From an uncultured Pelagibacteraceae bacterium (GTDB lineage Bacteria > Pseudomonadota > Alphaproteobacteria > Pelagibacterales > Pelagibacteraceae), in contig CACCJO010000003.1 of assembly GCA_902546375.1 (NCBI GenBank), positions 1 through 64,000 on the forward strand: a stretch of 64,000 nt of DNA. The letters are read 5' to 3'. The translations under genes and the position numbers were made by a program. The notes under the pieces are model-generated. The model had not been told where the DNA came from. It searched no databases and saw nothing but the letters and a program-made list of their open reading frames with translations. Each line of letters starts with the position of its first letter. Position 1 is the stretch's first letter. Positions 1 through 10,700 of the stretch are shown here, in pieces.

Positions 1-99
1 AGAACCGTACTTAGGTCTATCTAAATTTGATTTAAAACTTCTATCATTCCTTCTGAAATTATTCCTTCTAACATTATTATTATTTCTGAATGTAACCAT
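1..99 (-). CDS. N-terminus of a DUF4167-like basic Asn/Arg-rich protein (partial, runs off window edge)
   Basis: Reverse complement reads MVTFRNNNNVRRNNFRRNDRSFKSNLDRPKYGS; located downstream of prmC as is common in alphaproteobacteria. Confidence 0.6.
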   Translation of the reverse strand, partial: MVTFRNNNNVRRNNFRRNDRSFKSNLDRPKYGS

Positions 100-104
100 A
101 AAAT

Positions 105-947
105 TTATTTTTTTGTACTAATTATGCATCGATCATTTTTAGCTAGATCTTTTAAAGTCCTATTAATGTAAAAATTATTTTCCTTTAACATTTTTTTCAC
201 TAATTCTTTTTGATCATGCCCTATTTCTAAAATTAGTTTGCCATGTGTTTTTATCAACTCAGATGACTTTTTAATTACTTTTCTGAAAACTGATAAACCT
301 TCTAAACCACCATCTAAAGCCATTTTTGGCTCATAATCAATCACTTCCCTGTTTAGTTTTTTCAAATCAAACTTTTTAATGTAAGGAGGATTAGAAACAA
401 TTAAATCATATTTGCGAAAAATTAAATTGTCAACATCTGATTTAATTAATTTAATTCTGTTATTTACACCAAGTTTTTTTGCATTATATCTGCAAATTTC
501 AATACATTCCTGACTTAAATCCACACCAGTTCCAAAAAAAGACTTTTTTTCTTTTAGTATTGAAAGAGCTATACATCCTGAACCAACTCCAATCTCCAAA
601 AAATTGAGATAGTCCTTATTTTCATAAATTTTTAAAACTTGTTCTATTATTATTTCTGTATCTGGTCTAGGAATTAAAACTTTTTCATTTACTTTAAAAT
701 TATATTTCCAAAAGGACTTAGTGCCAGTCAAGTATGCTAGTGGTTTTCCTCTTGATCTTTTTAAAATTAAATCCCTAAATTTATCTTGATCATTTTGATC
801 AAGTTCTTTATCAAAATTTAGCAAAATAAACTTTCTATCTTTTTTAATTACAGAAGAAAGTAATAATTCGCTGTCCAGTAAAGCTGATTCTATCTGATTA
901 TTCTTTAATTCTTTATAAGCTTCTTTAATTGCAATTTCAATATTCAT
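105..947 (-). CDS. prmC: Peptide chain release factor N5-glutamine methyltransferase
   Basis: NPPY motif (IVSNPPYIKK), adjacent to prfA. Confidence 0.95.
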   Translation of the reverse strand: MNIEIAIKEAYKELKNNQIESALLDSELLLSSVIKKDRKFILLNFDKELDQNDQDKFRDLILKRSRGKPLAYLTGTKSFWKYNFKVNEKVLIPRPDTEIIIEQVLKIYENKDYLNFLEIGVGSGCIALSILKEKKSFFGTGVDLSQECIEICRYNAKKLGVNNRIKLIKSDVDNLIFRKYDLIVSNPPYIKKFDLKKLNREVIDYEPKMALDGGLEGLSVFRKVIKKSSELIKTHGKLILEIGHDQKELVKKMLKENNFYINRTLKDLAKNDRCIISTKK

Positions 948-2020
948 TAGTTTAAAATATTTAAACTTTCCTCTTGCGCTTGAAGAGTTAATGCCTCAAT
1001 CATTTCATCAAACACTTCACCTTCTAAAAATTCCTCAAGCTTATGGAGTGTTAAATTTATTCTATGATCAGTAACCCTTCCTTGTGGAAAATTGTAAGTT
1101 CTTATTCTTTCTGATCTATCACCTGAACCTATTTTGCTTTTCCTATCTTTTGATCTTTCGTTTTCAATTCTAGACCTTTCAAGTTCATACAATCTAGATC
1201 TTAAAATTTTCATTCCTTTAGCTTTATTCTTGTGCTGAGATTTTTCATCTTGCTGAGAAACGGATATTCCAGTTGGTACATGAGTAATTCTAACCGCACT
1301 GTCAGTGGTGTTTACAGATTGTCCTCCTGGACCTCCAGCTCTAAAAACATCAATTCTAAGATCACTTTCATTTATCTTTAAATCAACCTCTTCAGCCTCT
1401 GGTAAAACTGCAACTGTTGCAGCAGATGTATGAACTCTACCCTGTGTTTCTGTATCTGGTACTCTTTGTACTCTATGAACGCCACTCTCATACTTTAAAG
1501 TAGAATAAATATTATTTCCTTTTATAGATGCAACTACTTCTTTTAAACCACCAGCCTCGCTTCTAGATATTGAAATTAAATCAAGTCTCCATTTTTTTTT
1601 ACTACTTACTTTTTCATACATCTTAAAAAGATCTGAAGCAAATAAACTAGCTTCTAAACCGCCTGTTCCAGCCCTAATTTCAATTATTGCATTTTTTTTA
1701 TCCGCCTCATCCTTAGGTAATAGAAATAATTTCAATTTTTTTTCATGTTTCTCGTTTTGAGTTTCTAAATCAATCAATTCTGTTTCAGCCATTTTAATCA
1801 TGTCTTCATCTGAATTTTTGTCCTCTAAAATTGTTTGAATTTCCTTTTTATTTTTTTCATAAGAGATATAAAATTTTGCAGTCTTAATAATTTCATTCAG
1901 CTCCGCGTATTCTTTAGATTTTTCAGCAAATAAATTTTTGTCAATTTCTGCAGAGGATAGTTCTTTTTCTAGTGATGCATGTTTATTAATTAAATCGTTA
2001 ACTGTTTTTAATGGTATCAT
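947..2020 (-). CDS. prfA: Peptide chain release factor 1
   Basis: GGQ motif ([19 protein letters not shown]). Confidence 0.97.
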   Translation of the reverse strand: MIPLKTVNDLINKHASLEKELSSAEIDKNLFAEKSKEYAELNEIIKTAKFYISYEKNKKEIQTILEDKNSDEDMIKMAETELIDLETQNEKHEKKLKLFLLPKDEADKKNAIIEIRAGTGGLEASLFASDLFKMYEKVSSKKKWRLDLISISRSEAGGLKEVVASIKGNNIYSTLKYESGVHRVQRVPDTETQGRVHTSAATVAVLPEAEEVDLKINESDLRIDVFRAGGPGGQSVNTTDSAVRITHVPTGISVSQQDEKSQHKNKAKGMKILRSRLYELERSRIENERSKDRKSKIGSGDRSERIRTYNFPQGRVTDHRINLTLHKLEEFLEGEVFDEMIEALTLQAQEESLNILN

Positions 2021-3117
2021 TTTGAATTCTTTATTTCGGAAGCTTTTTTTTCAACCTCACTCACCACCTTATCAATCATATCGCTTGTAGAAACTTTTTT
2101 AGATTGCACTCCAGATAAATAGAGCATATTATTTCCTTTTTTACCTCCAGTTATTCCTACATCTGTTAAAGCGGCTTCTCCAGGACCATTAACTACACAG
2201 CCAATTACAGATAATGTAATTGGAGTTTTTATATGAGAAAGTTTTTTTTCCAAAATTTTTACAGTTTCAATAACTTCAAAGCCTTGTCTTGCACACGAAG
2301 GACAAGAAATTATTTTGACTCCCCTCTCTCTTAAATTTAAAGATTTTAATATTTCATTTCCAATTTTGACTTCCTCAACAGGATTATCTGATAAAGAAAT
2401 TCTAATAGTGTCGCCAATTCCCTCTAAAAGCAATGTTCCTAGACCAACAGAGGATTTTACACTTCCTGGTATGAAACCTCCAGCCTCTGTAATCCCTAAA
2501 TGCAGCGGATAATCTGTCGATTTTGATAATTGTCTATATGCTTCAATTGATAAAAAAACATCTGATGACTTTACACTTATCTTTAAATTTTGAAAATTCT
2601 CGTCCTCAAGTATCTTGATATTTCTTAAAGCACTCTCAACTAATGCTTCTGGACAAGGTTCTCTATATTTTTCCAGTATATCTTTTTCTAAAGATCCAGC
2701 GTTAACACCAACTCTTATTGAGCAATTATTATCAACTGCAGCTTTGACAACTTCTTTGATTTTATCCTTACTTCCAATATTTCCAGGATTTATTCTTAAA
2801 CAACTTGCACCACTTTCAGCAGCTTCGATTGCTCTTTTATAATGGAAATGAATATCAGCAACTATAGGTACATCAACATGTTTGATTATTTCTTTTAATG
2901 CTTTTGATGATGATTCGTCAGGACAAGAAACTCTTACTATATCGGCTCCCTCTGAGCTAATTTCATTAATTTGATTAATTGTAGCTTTTACATCTGTTGT
3001 AAGAGTATTTGTCATGGATTGAACTGATATTGGATTACTCCCTCCAACTTTTACTTTGCCAACCTTAATCTCTTTAGTTTTTCGTCTTTTTATATCTCTA
3101 AATGGTCGTATGCTCAT
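2017..3117 (-). CDS. ispG: 4-hydroxy-3-methylbut-2-enyl diphosphate synthase
   Basis: GcpE-type sequence: [31 protein letters not shown]. Confidence 0.96.
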   Translation of the reverse strand: MSIRPFRDIKRRKTKEIKVGKVKVGGSNPISVQSMTNTLTTDVKATINQINEISSEGADIVRVSCPDESSSKALKEIIKHVDVPIVADIHFHYKRAIEAAESGASCLRINPGNIGSKDKIKEVVKAAVDNNCSIRVGVNAGSLEKDILEKYREPCPEALVESALRNIKILEDENFQNLKISVKSSDVFLSIEAYRQLSKSTDYPLHLGITEAGGFIPGSVKSSVGLGTLLLEGIGDTIRISLSDNPVEEVKIGNEILKSLNLRERGVKIISCPSCARQGFEVIETVKILEKKLSHIKTPITLSVIGCVVNGPGEAALTDVGITGGKKGNNMLYLSGVQSKKVSTSDMIDKVVSEVEKKASEIKNSK

Positions 3118-4334
3118 TTTTTTTGATCTAAATTAAATTCTTTATGTAGTGCAATCAAAGCTTTTTGTGTATTCTTTTTATCAATTAAAACTGAAATTTT
3201 GATCTCAGAAGTTGAGATTACTTTAATATTTATCTTTTTGTTTGCAAGTGATTGAAACATTCTAAAAGTAACTCCTGGAGTAGTTATCATGCCAACTCCG
3301 ATCACTGAAATTTTTGATACCTCCTTTTCAAAAAGTAATTTTCTGTAATTAATAGTTTTGTTTTGTTGAATAATTTTTCTTGTTTTATTCAAGTCATCTG
3401 TTTTAATTGTAAAAGTCAAATCTGTTTCTTTGCCATTCGCTGAAATATTTTGCACAACCATATCGACATTTATTAAATTTCTAGATAATGGTTTAAAAAT
3501 TGCCGCAGCAACACCAGGTTTATCCCTCACTCCTATAAGAGAAACTTTTGAATCGTTTTGAGTTGACGAAATACCTGTAACAATTTTATTATTGAATATA
3601 TTAGACCTTTTTGTGATCAGTGTCCCTGGTTTTTTAGAAAAAGAGGATCTAACCTCTATGTTAATTCTATTTAATCGTGCATCTTGTATTGAAACTGGCT
3701 GCATAACTTTCGCACCAAGCGATGCCATTTCCAACATTTCCTCGTATGAAATTACTTTTATTTTTTTTGCATTTTGCATTTTGTTAGGATCAGTTGTGTA
3801 CACTCCCTCTACATCAGTATATATTATACATCTCTCAGCTTTAAAAAACTTAGCGATCATGATTGCACTTGCGTCAGATCCGCCTCTTCCAATGGTAGTA
3901 ATTCTGTTTTCATCATTCAGTCCCTGAAATCCAGTGACTATTGGTATGCCACCTTTTCTCAAATATTTTATAATATTTCTTTTATTGATTTGATTGATCC
4001 TCGAGTTTTTATATTTTCCTTTAGTCAAAATTGGAATTTGCCAAGATAACCAAGATCTAGACTCATAACCTTCATGAATTAATCGCCCAGCTATTAAAGA
4101 ACATGCGACTTGCTCACCTGAAGAAACCAACACATCGTGTTCTGACTCTGAAAAACTATCACTAATTTCAAGTGATTTTTTTATTAACTGATTTGTCACA
4201 CCACTCATAGCTGAAGAAACCACAATAACCTTGTAGTTTTTTTTTCTGTAATCAATAATTATTTTAGCAACTCTCTTTATCTTTTTAATAGTGCCAACTG
4301 ATGTACCTCCAAATTTTAATACGACAATTTTCAT
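3114..4334 (-). CDS. lysC: Aspartate kinase
   Basis: KFGGTSVG N-terminus, C-terminal ACT domains. Confidence 0.95.
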   Translation of the reverse strand: MKIVVLKFGGTSVGTIKKIKRVAKIIIDYRKKNYKVIVVSSAMSGVTNQLIKKSLEISDSFSESEHDVLVSSGEQVACSLIAGRLIHEGYESRSWLSWQIPILTKGKYKNSRINQINKRNIIKYLRKGGIPIVTGFQGLNDENRITTIGRGGSDASAIMIAKFFKAERCIIYTDVEGVYTTDPNKMQNAKKIKVISYEEMLEMASLGAKVMQPVSIQDARLNRINIEVRSSFSKKPGTLITKRSNIFNNKIVTGISSTQNDSKVSLIGVRDKPGVAAAIFKPLSRNLINVDMVVQNISANGKETDLTFTIKTDDLNKTRKIIQQNKTINYRKLLFEKEVSKISVIGVGMITTPGVTFRMFQSLANKKINIKVISTSEIKISVLIDKKNTQKALIALHKEFNLDQKK

Positions 4335-4401
4335 GATAAAATATGCTTCTAAATTTAAAAAATATTGAATAAATACATGTTGAATATAAAGTCAACTTTA
4401 A

Positions 4402-5130
4402 ATGAAAAATAACACAATAAATAAAAAAGAAATAGAAAAATTTTCTAAAATTGCTGAAGAATGGTGGAATCCTGAAGGTAAATTTAAACCATTACATAAA
4501 TTTAACCCAATAAGAATTTTATACATAAAAGAAAATATTATTAAGACATTCAAACTTGATTATAATAGGTCTCCCCTTAAAGGTATCAAAATTCTAGACA
4601 TAGGATGTGGGGGAGGCTTATTATCAGAGCCAATGAGTAGGTTGGGTGCTAAGGTGACTGGCATTGATGCATCTGATAAGAATATTAAGGTTGCAAAACT
4701 TCATTCAAAAAAAAATAATCTTCAAATAGATTATTTCTGCTCATCGCCTGAAAAATTTAACACAAAAGATAAATTCGACGTTATTTTAAATATGGAAATT
4801 GTAGAGCATGTAGAAGATGTGAATTTTTTTTTAAAATCCTGCTCTAAACTATTAAAAAAAAATGGACTGATGTTTGTTGCAACTTTAAATAAAACATTAA
4901 AATCTTATATTTTTGCAATATTAGGAGCTGAATATGTTTTACGCTGGCTTCCGATAGGGACACATGAATGGGAAAAGTTTATAAAACCTGAGGAGTTAAT
5001 TTCAATACTTGAAAAAAATGATCTTAGATTAGATAAGGTAGATGGAATTAATTTTAATTTATTAAAGAATAAATGGAGCGTAGGAAGTGATAAGTCTGTA
5101 AATTATATTGCCAAATTCATTAAAAATTAA
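4402..5130 (+). CDS. ubiG: Ubiquinone biosynthesis O-methyltransferase
   Basis: AEEWWNPEGKFKPLHKFNPIR, SAM motif LDIGCGGGLLSEP. Confidence 0.94.
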   Translation: MKNNTINKKEIEKFSKIAEEWWNPEGKFKPLHKFNPIRILYIKENIIKTFKLDYNRSPLKGIKILDIGCGGGLLSEPMSRLGAKVTGIDASDKNIKVAKLHSKKNNLQIDYFCSSPEKFNTKDKFDVILNMEIVEHVEDVNFFLKSCSKLLKKNGLMFVATLNKTLKSYIFAILGAEYVLRWLPIGTHEWEKFIKPEELISILEKNDLRLDKVDGINFNLLKNKWSVGSDKSVNYIAKFIKN

Positions 5131-5558
5131 TTGTTTTCTTTTTTAAACCATGGGATTGTCTGAGCGTTAATACCCTCTTCTTTAAGTTCTTTTAAATCCT
5201 GTGTTGAAGCAGTTCCATAAATGCCTTTATTTATTTTCTTATTGTTATAATGTATTGATCTTGCCTCATAAGCAAAGTTTTCACCAACATAATCAAAGTT
5301 TTTCTTAATAAATTTTTGATATTCATTAATAGTTTTTTTTATTTTTTTATATTTTATAAGATCTTTTTTTTCGTTTTTATGTTCGAATTTTTTACTTATT
5401 AACTTCGGTGCCATCAGATTTTTTTCTACATTTAGAGATCCACAACCGTGACAATTGATCAACTTTTTCTTTTTAAGCTTATCGTATTCTTTTGAAGATG
5501 CAAACCAGCTATCAAATGATAGTTCGCATTTATTGCATATTAAATTATATTTGATCAT
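5127..5558 (-). CDS. DUF1178 family protein
   Basis: MIKYNLICNKCELSFDSWFASS with Cys pairs; typical DUF1178 opening. Confidence 0.8.
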   Translation of the reverse strand: MIKYNLICNKCELSFDSWFASSKEYDKLKKKKLINCHGCGSLNVEKNLMAPKLISKKFEHKNEKKDLIKYKKIKKTINEYQKFIKKNFDYVGENFAYEARSIHYNNKKINKGIYGTASTQDLKELKEEGINAQTIPWFKKENN

Positions 5559-5599
5559 GATAGTTTATTTAATTACTATTATACAAAATTTCAACATGG

Positions 5600-6901
5600 C
5601 TAACTTCTGTAGTCTGAATTAATTTTGATATATTCATTGGTTAAATCCATAGTATAAACGGTAAAACTTTTTTTTCCATTTCCAATATCAACACTAATAT
5701 TAATATCTAAGCCCTTCATATATTTTGCAGCTTCATTCTCATTATATTGATTATGAATTTTTCCTTTACTTACAATTAACAAATCACCAAATTTTATTGA
5801 TAACTTATTTAAATTTATATCTACGTCAGATTTTCCAATTGCCATGATTATTCTACCCCAATTTGGATCTTCGCCTGCTATTGCAGTTTTTACTAATGGA
5901 GAATTGGCAATTGAAAAACCAATTTTTTTTGCATCCTGCTCTGATTTAGAGTTTAATACGTTTATTGTTACAAATTTTGAAGCTCCCTCTCCATCAGCCA
6001 CTACTCTTTTCGCTAAATTTAACAATAGACTGTTCAGAGCCTCATCAAATGACTTAATCTTTTTATCATTAATTGTCTTTATTAAAGTATTCTTTGCTTT
6101 TCCTGTAGAGAAAATTGAAATCATGTCATTAGTACTAGTATCGCTATCACACGAAATTGCATTAAAAGTATTCTCAATATTTTTTTTAAGTAACTTTTTT
6201 AATACATCATTAGAAATATCAGCATCGGTGAAAACATAAGCTAATGTAGTTGCCATATTTGGTTGTATCATACCAGAACCTTTTGCTACCCCATAAATCT
6301 TTACAGTTGTATTTCCAATTTTGCATTCTTCCATAGCTATTTTGGGCTGTGTATCAGTTGTCATTATTGACAGAGCAACTTTCATCCAAATATATTTATT
6401 TTGAGTATATTTAATATTTTTTATTAATTCTGGAATTTTTAACTTAATTTTTTCTTCAGGAAATTTTTCTCCAATTGTTCCAGTGCATCCAAAAATAAGA
6501 TTCTTTGGTTTAATTATTTTAGGATCATTTTCATCTTCTTTTTGTTTTTCTGTTAATTGTTTCGAAATTAAATCTGCAAGATGTTGCATGCTTTTATAAC
6601 CATGCTCACCTGTGAATGAATTTGCATTTCTAGTATTGACCACAAGTGAAAAAATCTTTTGAGTTTTTTGACTTAAATTCCATTTAATATTTTCAGACAA
6701 AATTTTAGACTGGGTATAAAGTGATGCAAAATTTGCACCGTCACGAAAATAGAACATTGCAAGATCATCCCTTTTAGAATTGTATAAATTTGCACTAACT
6801 GAAGATACTGCTAAACCGTCTAGGTGATCAAGGTCTTGATATTGCCCCATTTTTCGATCGTGTGATTTTGAGGCTAAAAAATTTGATAAATTGATTCCCA
6901 T
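5600..6901 (-). CDS. argJ: Bifunctional glutamate N-acetyltransferase/amino-acid acetyltransferase
   Basis: MATTLAYVFTDA autocleavage region, GEDPNWGRIIMAIG. Confidence 0.95.
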   Translation of the reverse strand: MGINLSNFLASKSHDRKMGQYQDLDHLDGLAVSSVSANLYNSKRDDLAMFYFRDGANFASLYTQSKILSENIKWNLSQKTQKIFSLVVNTRNANSFTGEHGYKSMQHLADLISKQLTEKQKEDENDPKIIKPKNLIFGCTGTIGEKFPEEKIKLKIPELIKNIKYTQNKYIWMKVALSIMTTDTQPKIAMEECKIGNTTVKIYGVAKGSGMIQPNMATTLAYVFTDADISNDVLKKLLKKNIENTFNAISCDSDTSTNDMISIFSTGKAKNTLIKTINDKKIKSFDEALNSLLLNLAKRVVADGEGASKFVTINVLNSKSEQDAKKIGFSIANSPLVKTAIAGEDPNWGRIIMAIGKSDVDINLNKLSIKFGDLLIVSKGKIHNQYNENEAAKYMKGLDINISVDIGNGKKSFTVYTMDLTNEYIKINSDYRS

Positions 6902-6966
6902 GATATTTAAAATTTAAATTAAATCACTATATTAAAAGTTGTAATTAAAATGTATATCAAAAACTA

Positions 6967-9510
6967 ATGTTAAATCCTCTAAACTTTATTTCTAAATTTA
7001 TTAAATCTGGCAATAAAAAAGAGCTGGATAGGATTGGCAAAATAGTAGACCAAATCAATCTATTAGAAGAAAATATAAAAAAACTTAATGATAAAGAGTT
7101 TCCTGAGAAAACTAATAAATTAAAAGAGGAAATTCAAAAAGGAACTTCTTTTGACAAAATTCTACCTGAAGCTTTTGCACTAGTAAGAGAAGCCTCTTTA
7201 AGGTCAAGAGGTGAGAGGCATTTCGATGTTCAAATAATAGGCGGAGTGGTTCTGCATGAAAATAAAATAGCAGAAATGAGAACTGGAGAGGGTAAAACTC
7301 TTACAATTGCTTTAGCAGCATATTTAAATGCTTTGGAGGAAAAAGGAGTTCATATTGTGACAGTAAATGATTATTTGGCGAAAAGAGACTCGTTAGAGAT
7401 GGGTAAAATTTTTAGTTTTTTAGGCCTGAAGTCAGGCTATATAAATAATGATCAAAACGATGAAGAAAGAAAGAAAAATTATGATTGCGATATTACTTAC
7501 GCAACGAACAGTGAATTAGGATTTGATTATCTTCGAGATAACATGAAATACTCAAAAGAGGAAATGGTTCAAAGAGGACACCATTTTGCAATAGTTGATG
7601 AAATAGACTCCTGTCTAATTGATGAGGCAAGAACTCCTTTGGTAATTTCAGGGGCTGCAGAAGATAAAACTAATCAATATGTTGCTGTAGACAAAGTAAT
7701 AAAGCTTCTGAATAAAAATGATTTCGAGGTTGATGAAAAAGAGAGGAATATTTTATTAACCAATGAAGGCATTAACCATATTGAAAGTTTATTCTCTAGT
7801 GCAGGAGTTTTAAAAAATAATAATTTTTATGATCCAGAAAATCTTGATTTAGTTCATTTTGTTAACCAGGCTTTAAAAGCAAATCATTTATTCAAAAAAG
7901 ACAAAGATTACCTTGTTAAAGATAACAGTATCAAAATTGTGGATGAATTAACTGGTCGAATATTAGAGGGCAGAAGATTTGGTGATGGTCTTCACCAAGC
8001 TATTGAAGCTAAAGAAAAAATTGAAATACAGGCTGAAAATCAAACTTTAGCGTCTATTACTTACCAGAATTATTTTAAACTTTATAAGAAGATATCTGGA
8101 TGTACAGGAACAGCGGCCACAGAGTCGGAGGAGTTTTTTGAAATCTACAATCTGAATGTAATTGTAATTCCAACTAATAAAGAGATGATAAGGAAAGATT
8201 TCAATGATCAAATTTTTCGAACTGAAGTAGAAAAAAATAATGCGATCATTAAAAAAATTAGAGAATGTCATGAAATCGGTCAGCCTCTTTTAGTCTTCAC
8301 ATCTAGTGTGAGTAAATCCGAGATATATTCCAAATTACTTAAACAGAAAAAAATTGGACACATAGTATTAAATGCTAAAAATCATGAAAATGAAGCAGAG
8401 ATTATTGCTAATGCTGGTAAAGCTAATTCAGTAATAATTACTACAAGTATCTCTGGTAGAGGTGTAGATATTCAACTCGGAGGAAAAAAAGGATCGATCC
8501 AGGACGATCAACTCAAAAAAAATAAAGATTATATCAAATCTTTAGGTGGTTTATTTGTTATCGGTACTGAAAGAATGGAGTCCAGAAGAGTAGATAATCA
8601 AGCAAGAGGAAGATCGGGCAGACAAGGAGACGAAGGAAGTTCTATTTTTTATGTAAGCTTAGAGGATGACCTCATGAGAATTTTTGGATCTGAGTCAATG
8701 AATAATATTCTTCAAAAACTCGGTCTCAAGGATGGTGAAAGTATAGACCATCCTTGGATAAATAAGGCTTTAGAGAGAGCACAACAAAAAGTAGAGGCAC
8801 GAAATTTTGATATTAGAAAAACTCTCATAAAATTTGACAATGTTTTAAATGATCAAAGGCAAGTAATATTTTCTCAAAGAAAAGATGCTATGGATAGTGA
8901 AAAAATTTTTGATTATTCAGATAATTTTTTATCAGAAATAGTTGAAAACTTGATAAGCCTAAAAATTCAAAAGTTATCAAATCCTAAAAATAATGAGTTT
9001 AACAATAGATTAAAGACTATTTTTGGAAAAAGTCTAAACGATGACGAATATAATGAATTAATGTCTTTAAGTGACACAAAGCTAAGAGAAAAAATTTTTG
9101 AAAAATTCAAATTTGCTAGAGAAGAGAGATCTAAAATTCTTGGGGTAAATCAATCAAAAGAAATAGAAAAAAGAATTCTCTTACAATCCATTGATTTTAA
9201 CTGGAAATCACACATCCAATACTTAGAACAATTAAGACAGGTTGTGGGTCTTAGATCATATGGACAAAGGGATCCTCTTATAGAATATAAGAAAGAGGCA
9301 TTTGATTTATTCTCGAATTTACTGGACAAATTAAAATTGGATTATGTAAAAATATTGATGAATCTTAAAGTTTATAATGAACCAACTGAAAAAATAAACC
9401 AGAGACAATTAAAAGAAAAATTTAGAAACCTTGGTAAAAAAACAAGTAGAAATGATCCTTGTCCATGTGGGTCTGGTAAAAAATTTAAGAAATGTTGTGG
9501 AGCTTTATAG
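6967..9510 (+). CDS. secA: Preprotein translocase ATPase
   Basis: MRTGEGKTL Walker A, DEAD-like motifs, C-terminal zinc motif CPCGSGKKFKKCC. Confidence 0.98.
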   Translation: MLNPLNFISKFIKSGNKKELDRIGKIVDQINLLEENIKKLNDKEFPEKTNKLKEEIQKGTSFDKILPEAFALVREASLRSRGERHFDVQIIGGVVLHENKIAEMRTGEGKTLTIALAAYLNALEEKGVHIVTVNDYLAKRDSLEMGKIFSFLGLKSGYINNDQNDEERKKNYDCDITYATNSELGFDYLRDNMKYSKEEMVQRGHHFAIVDEIDSCLIDEARTPLVISGAAEDKTNQYVAVDKVIKLLNKNDFEVDEKERNILLTNEGINHIESLFSSAGVLKNNNFYDPENLDLVHFVNQALKANHLFKKDKDYLVKDNSIKIVDELTGRILEGRRFGDGLHQAIEAKEKIEIQAENQTLASITYQNYFKLYKKISGCTGTAATESEEFFEIYNLNVIVIPTNKEMIRKDFNDQIFRTEVEKNNAIIKKIRECHEIGQPLLVFTSSVSKSEIYSKLLKQKKIGHIVLNAKNHENEAEIIANAGKANSVIITTSISGRGVDIQLGGKKGSIQDDQLKKNKDYIKSLGGLFVIGTERMESRRVDNQARGRSGRQGDEGSSIFYVSLEDDLMRIFGSESMNNILQKLGLKDGESIDHPWINKALERAQQKVEARNFDIRKTLIKFDNVLNDQRQVIFSQRKDAMDSEKIFDYSDNFLSEIVENLISLKIQKLSNPKNNEFNNRLKTIFGKSLNDDEYNELMSLSDTKLREKIFEKFKFAREERSKILGVNQSKEIEKRILLQSIDFNWKSHIQYLEQLRQVVGLRSYGQRDPLIEYKKEAFDLFSNLLDKLKLDYVKILMNLKVYNEPTEKINQRQLKEKFRNLGKKTSRNDPCPCGSGKKFKKCCGAL

Positions 9511-10602
9511 AATTAATAAAGTAAGTGCAGCTACAATAACTAATGTTGCTACAGCAATTACAATATTTTTTTTAGATTTAATTATTTCTTTAAAATCTAA
9601 TCCAGATGTTTGAATTGCACTTAGACTTTCAGGACTAGATATAAATCCTTTGCTTCTTCCAATCTTTAAGAATTTATCTTTTCGATGATTAAGAATTTCC
9701 TCAGCTGTTAAAGTTTTAAAAAAATCTAAATTTTGAGAAATAGAATTCCTTATATTTTCAAGAATCATATCTCTGTCTCTATGAGCGCCACCTAAAGGTT
9801 CTGGAATTATTTCATCAATAATATTTAGCTCTAATAAGTCTTTAGCAGACAGTTTCATTGCTTTTGCAGCATCAAGCATTTTTTTTGGATCTCTCCACAA
9901 TATTGTTGCACATCCCTCAGGTGAGATTACTGAATAAATTGCATTCTCAAGCATCAAAACTTTATTTGAAGATGCAAGAGCTATGGCTCCACCTGAACCA
10001 CCTTCTCCTATTACTATAGCTAAAGTTGGAACCTTAAGTTTCATACAACACTCGATTGACTTTGCGATTGCCTCTGCTTGTCCTCTCTCCTCTGCCCCCA
10101 CTCCTGGGTATGCGCCTGGAGTATCTATAAAAGATATAATAGGAATATTAAACTTGTCTGCTAGTTCCATTAACCTAATAGTTTTTCTATAACCCTCTGG
10201 TCTCATCATGCCAAAGTTTCTCTCAATTCTAGTTTCTAAGTTTTCTCCCTTCTCTTGACCAATTACTAATACTGATCGACCATTAAATTTTGCAAAACCA
10301 GTAATAACCGATTTGTCTTCTCCATAATATCTATCACCTTCTAATGAGATAAAGTCCTCAAACAAGTTATCAATAAAAAACTTTGATTTAGGTCTATCCT
10401 CGTGCCTTGCAACCAATGTGATTTGCCAAGGATCTAAATTATTATAAATATTTTTAAGTTTCTCATCGATTTCTTCCTGGGTTTTAGAAATTTTTTTTAT
10501 ATCAACTTCTGATAAACCTTCTTGATTAAAAGGATCTTTTAATTTCTCTAACTCATTTTCAAGATTTTTAATATCTGTTTCAAAATTTAAATAATTCTTC
10601 AT
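9505..10602 (-). CDS. accA: Acetyl-CoA carboxylase carboxyltransferase alpha subunit with C-terminal hydrophobic tail
   Basis: GEGGSGGAIAL, SVISPEGCATILWRD; start placed at MKNYLNFE; tail NIVIAVATLVIVAALTLLIL. Confidence 0.94.
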   Translation of the reverse strand: MKNYLNFETDIKNLENELEKLKDPFNQEGLSEVDIKKISKTQEEIDEKLKNIYNNLDPWQITLVARHEDRPKSKFFIDNLFEDFISLEGDRYYGEDKSVITGFAKFNGRSVLVIGQEKGENLETRIERNFGMMRPEGYRKTIRLMELADKFNIPIISFIDTPGAYPGVGAEERGQAEAIAKSIECCMKLKVPTLAIVIGEGGSGGAIALASSNKVLMLENAIYSVISPEGCATILWRDPKKMLDAAKAMKLSAKDLLELNIIDEIIPEPLGGAHRDRDMILENIRNSISQNLDFFKTLTAEEILNHRKDKFLKIGRSKGFISSPESLSAIQTSGLDFKEIIKSKKNIVIAVATLVIVAALTLLIL

Positions 10603-10700
10603 CTTTATATAATTATACTTATATAAGAAAAATGACAATAAAATGTCTTTGTTACTATTATGTAATTGACTTAAATAAGCTAGAGTTTAAATATTCCTCC

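Noticed and set aside
2315-4049. Plus-strand ORFs (65-111 aa) inside ispG and lysC
   Set aside because: Antisense to strong, motif-confirmed genes; low-complexity hydrophobic translations typical of shadow ORFs.
9431-9613. 60-aa plus-strand ORF over the secA 3' end
   Set aside because: Alternate frame of secA and antisense accA; no independent support.
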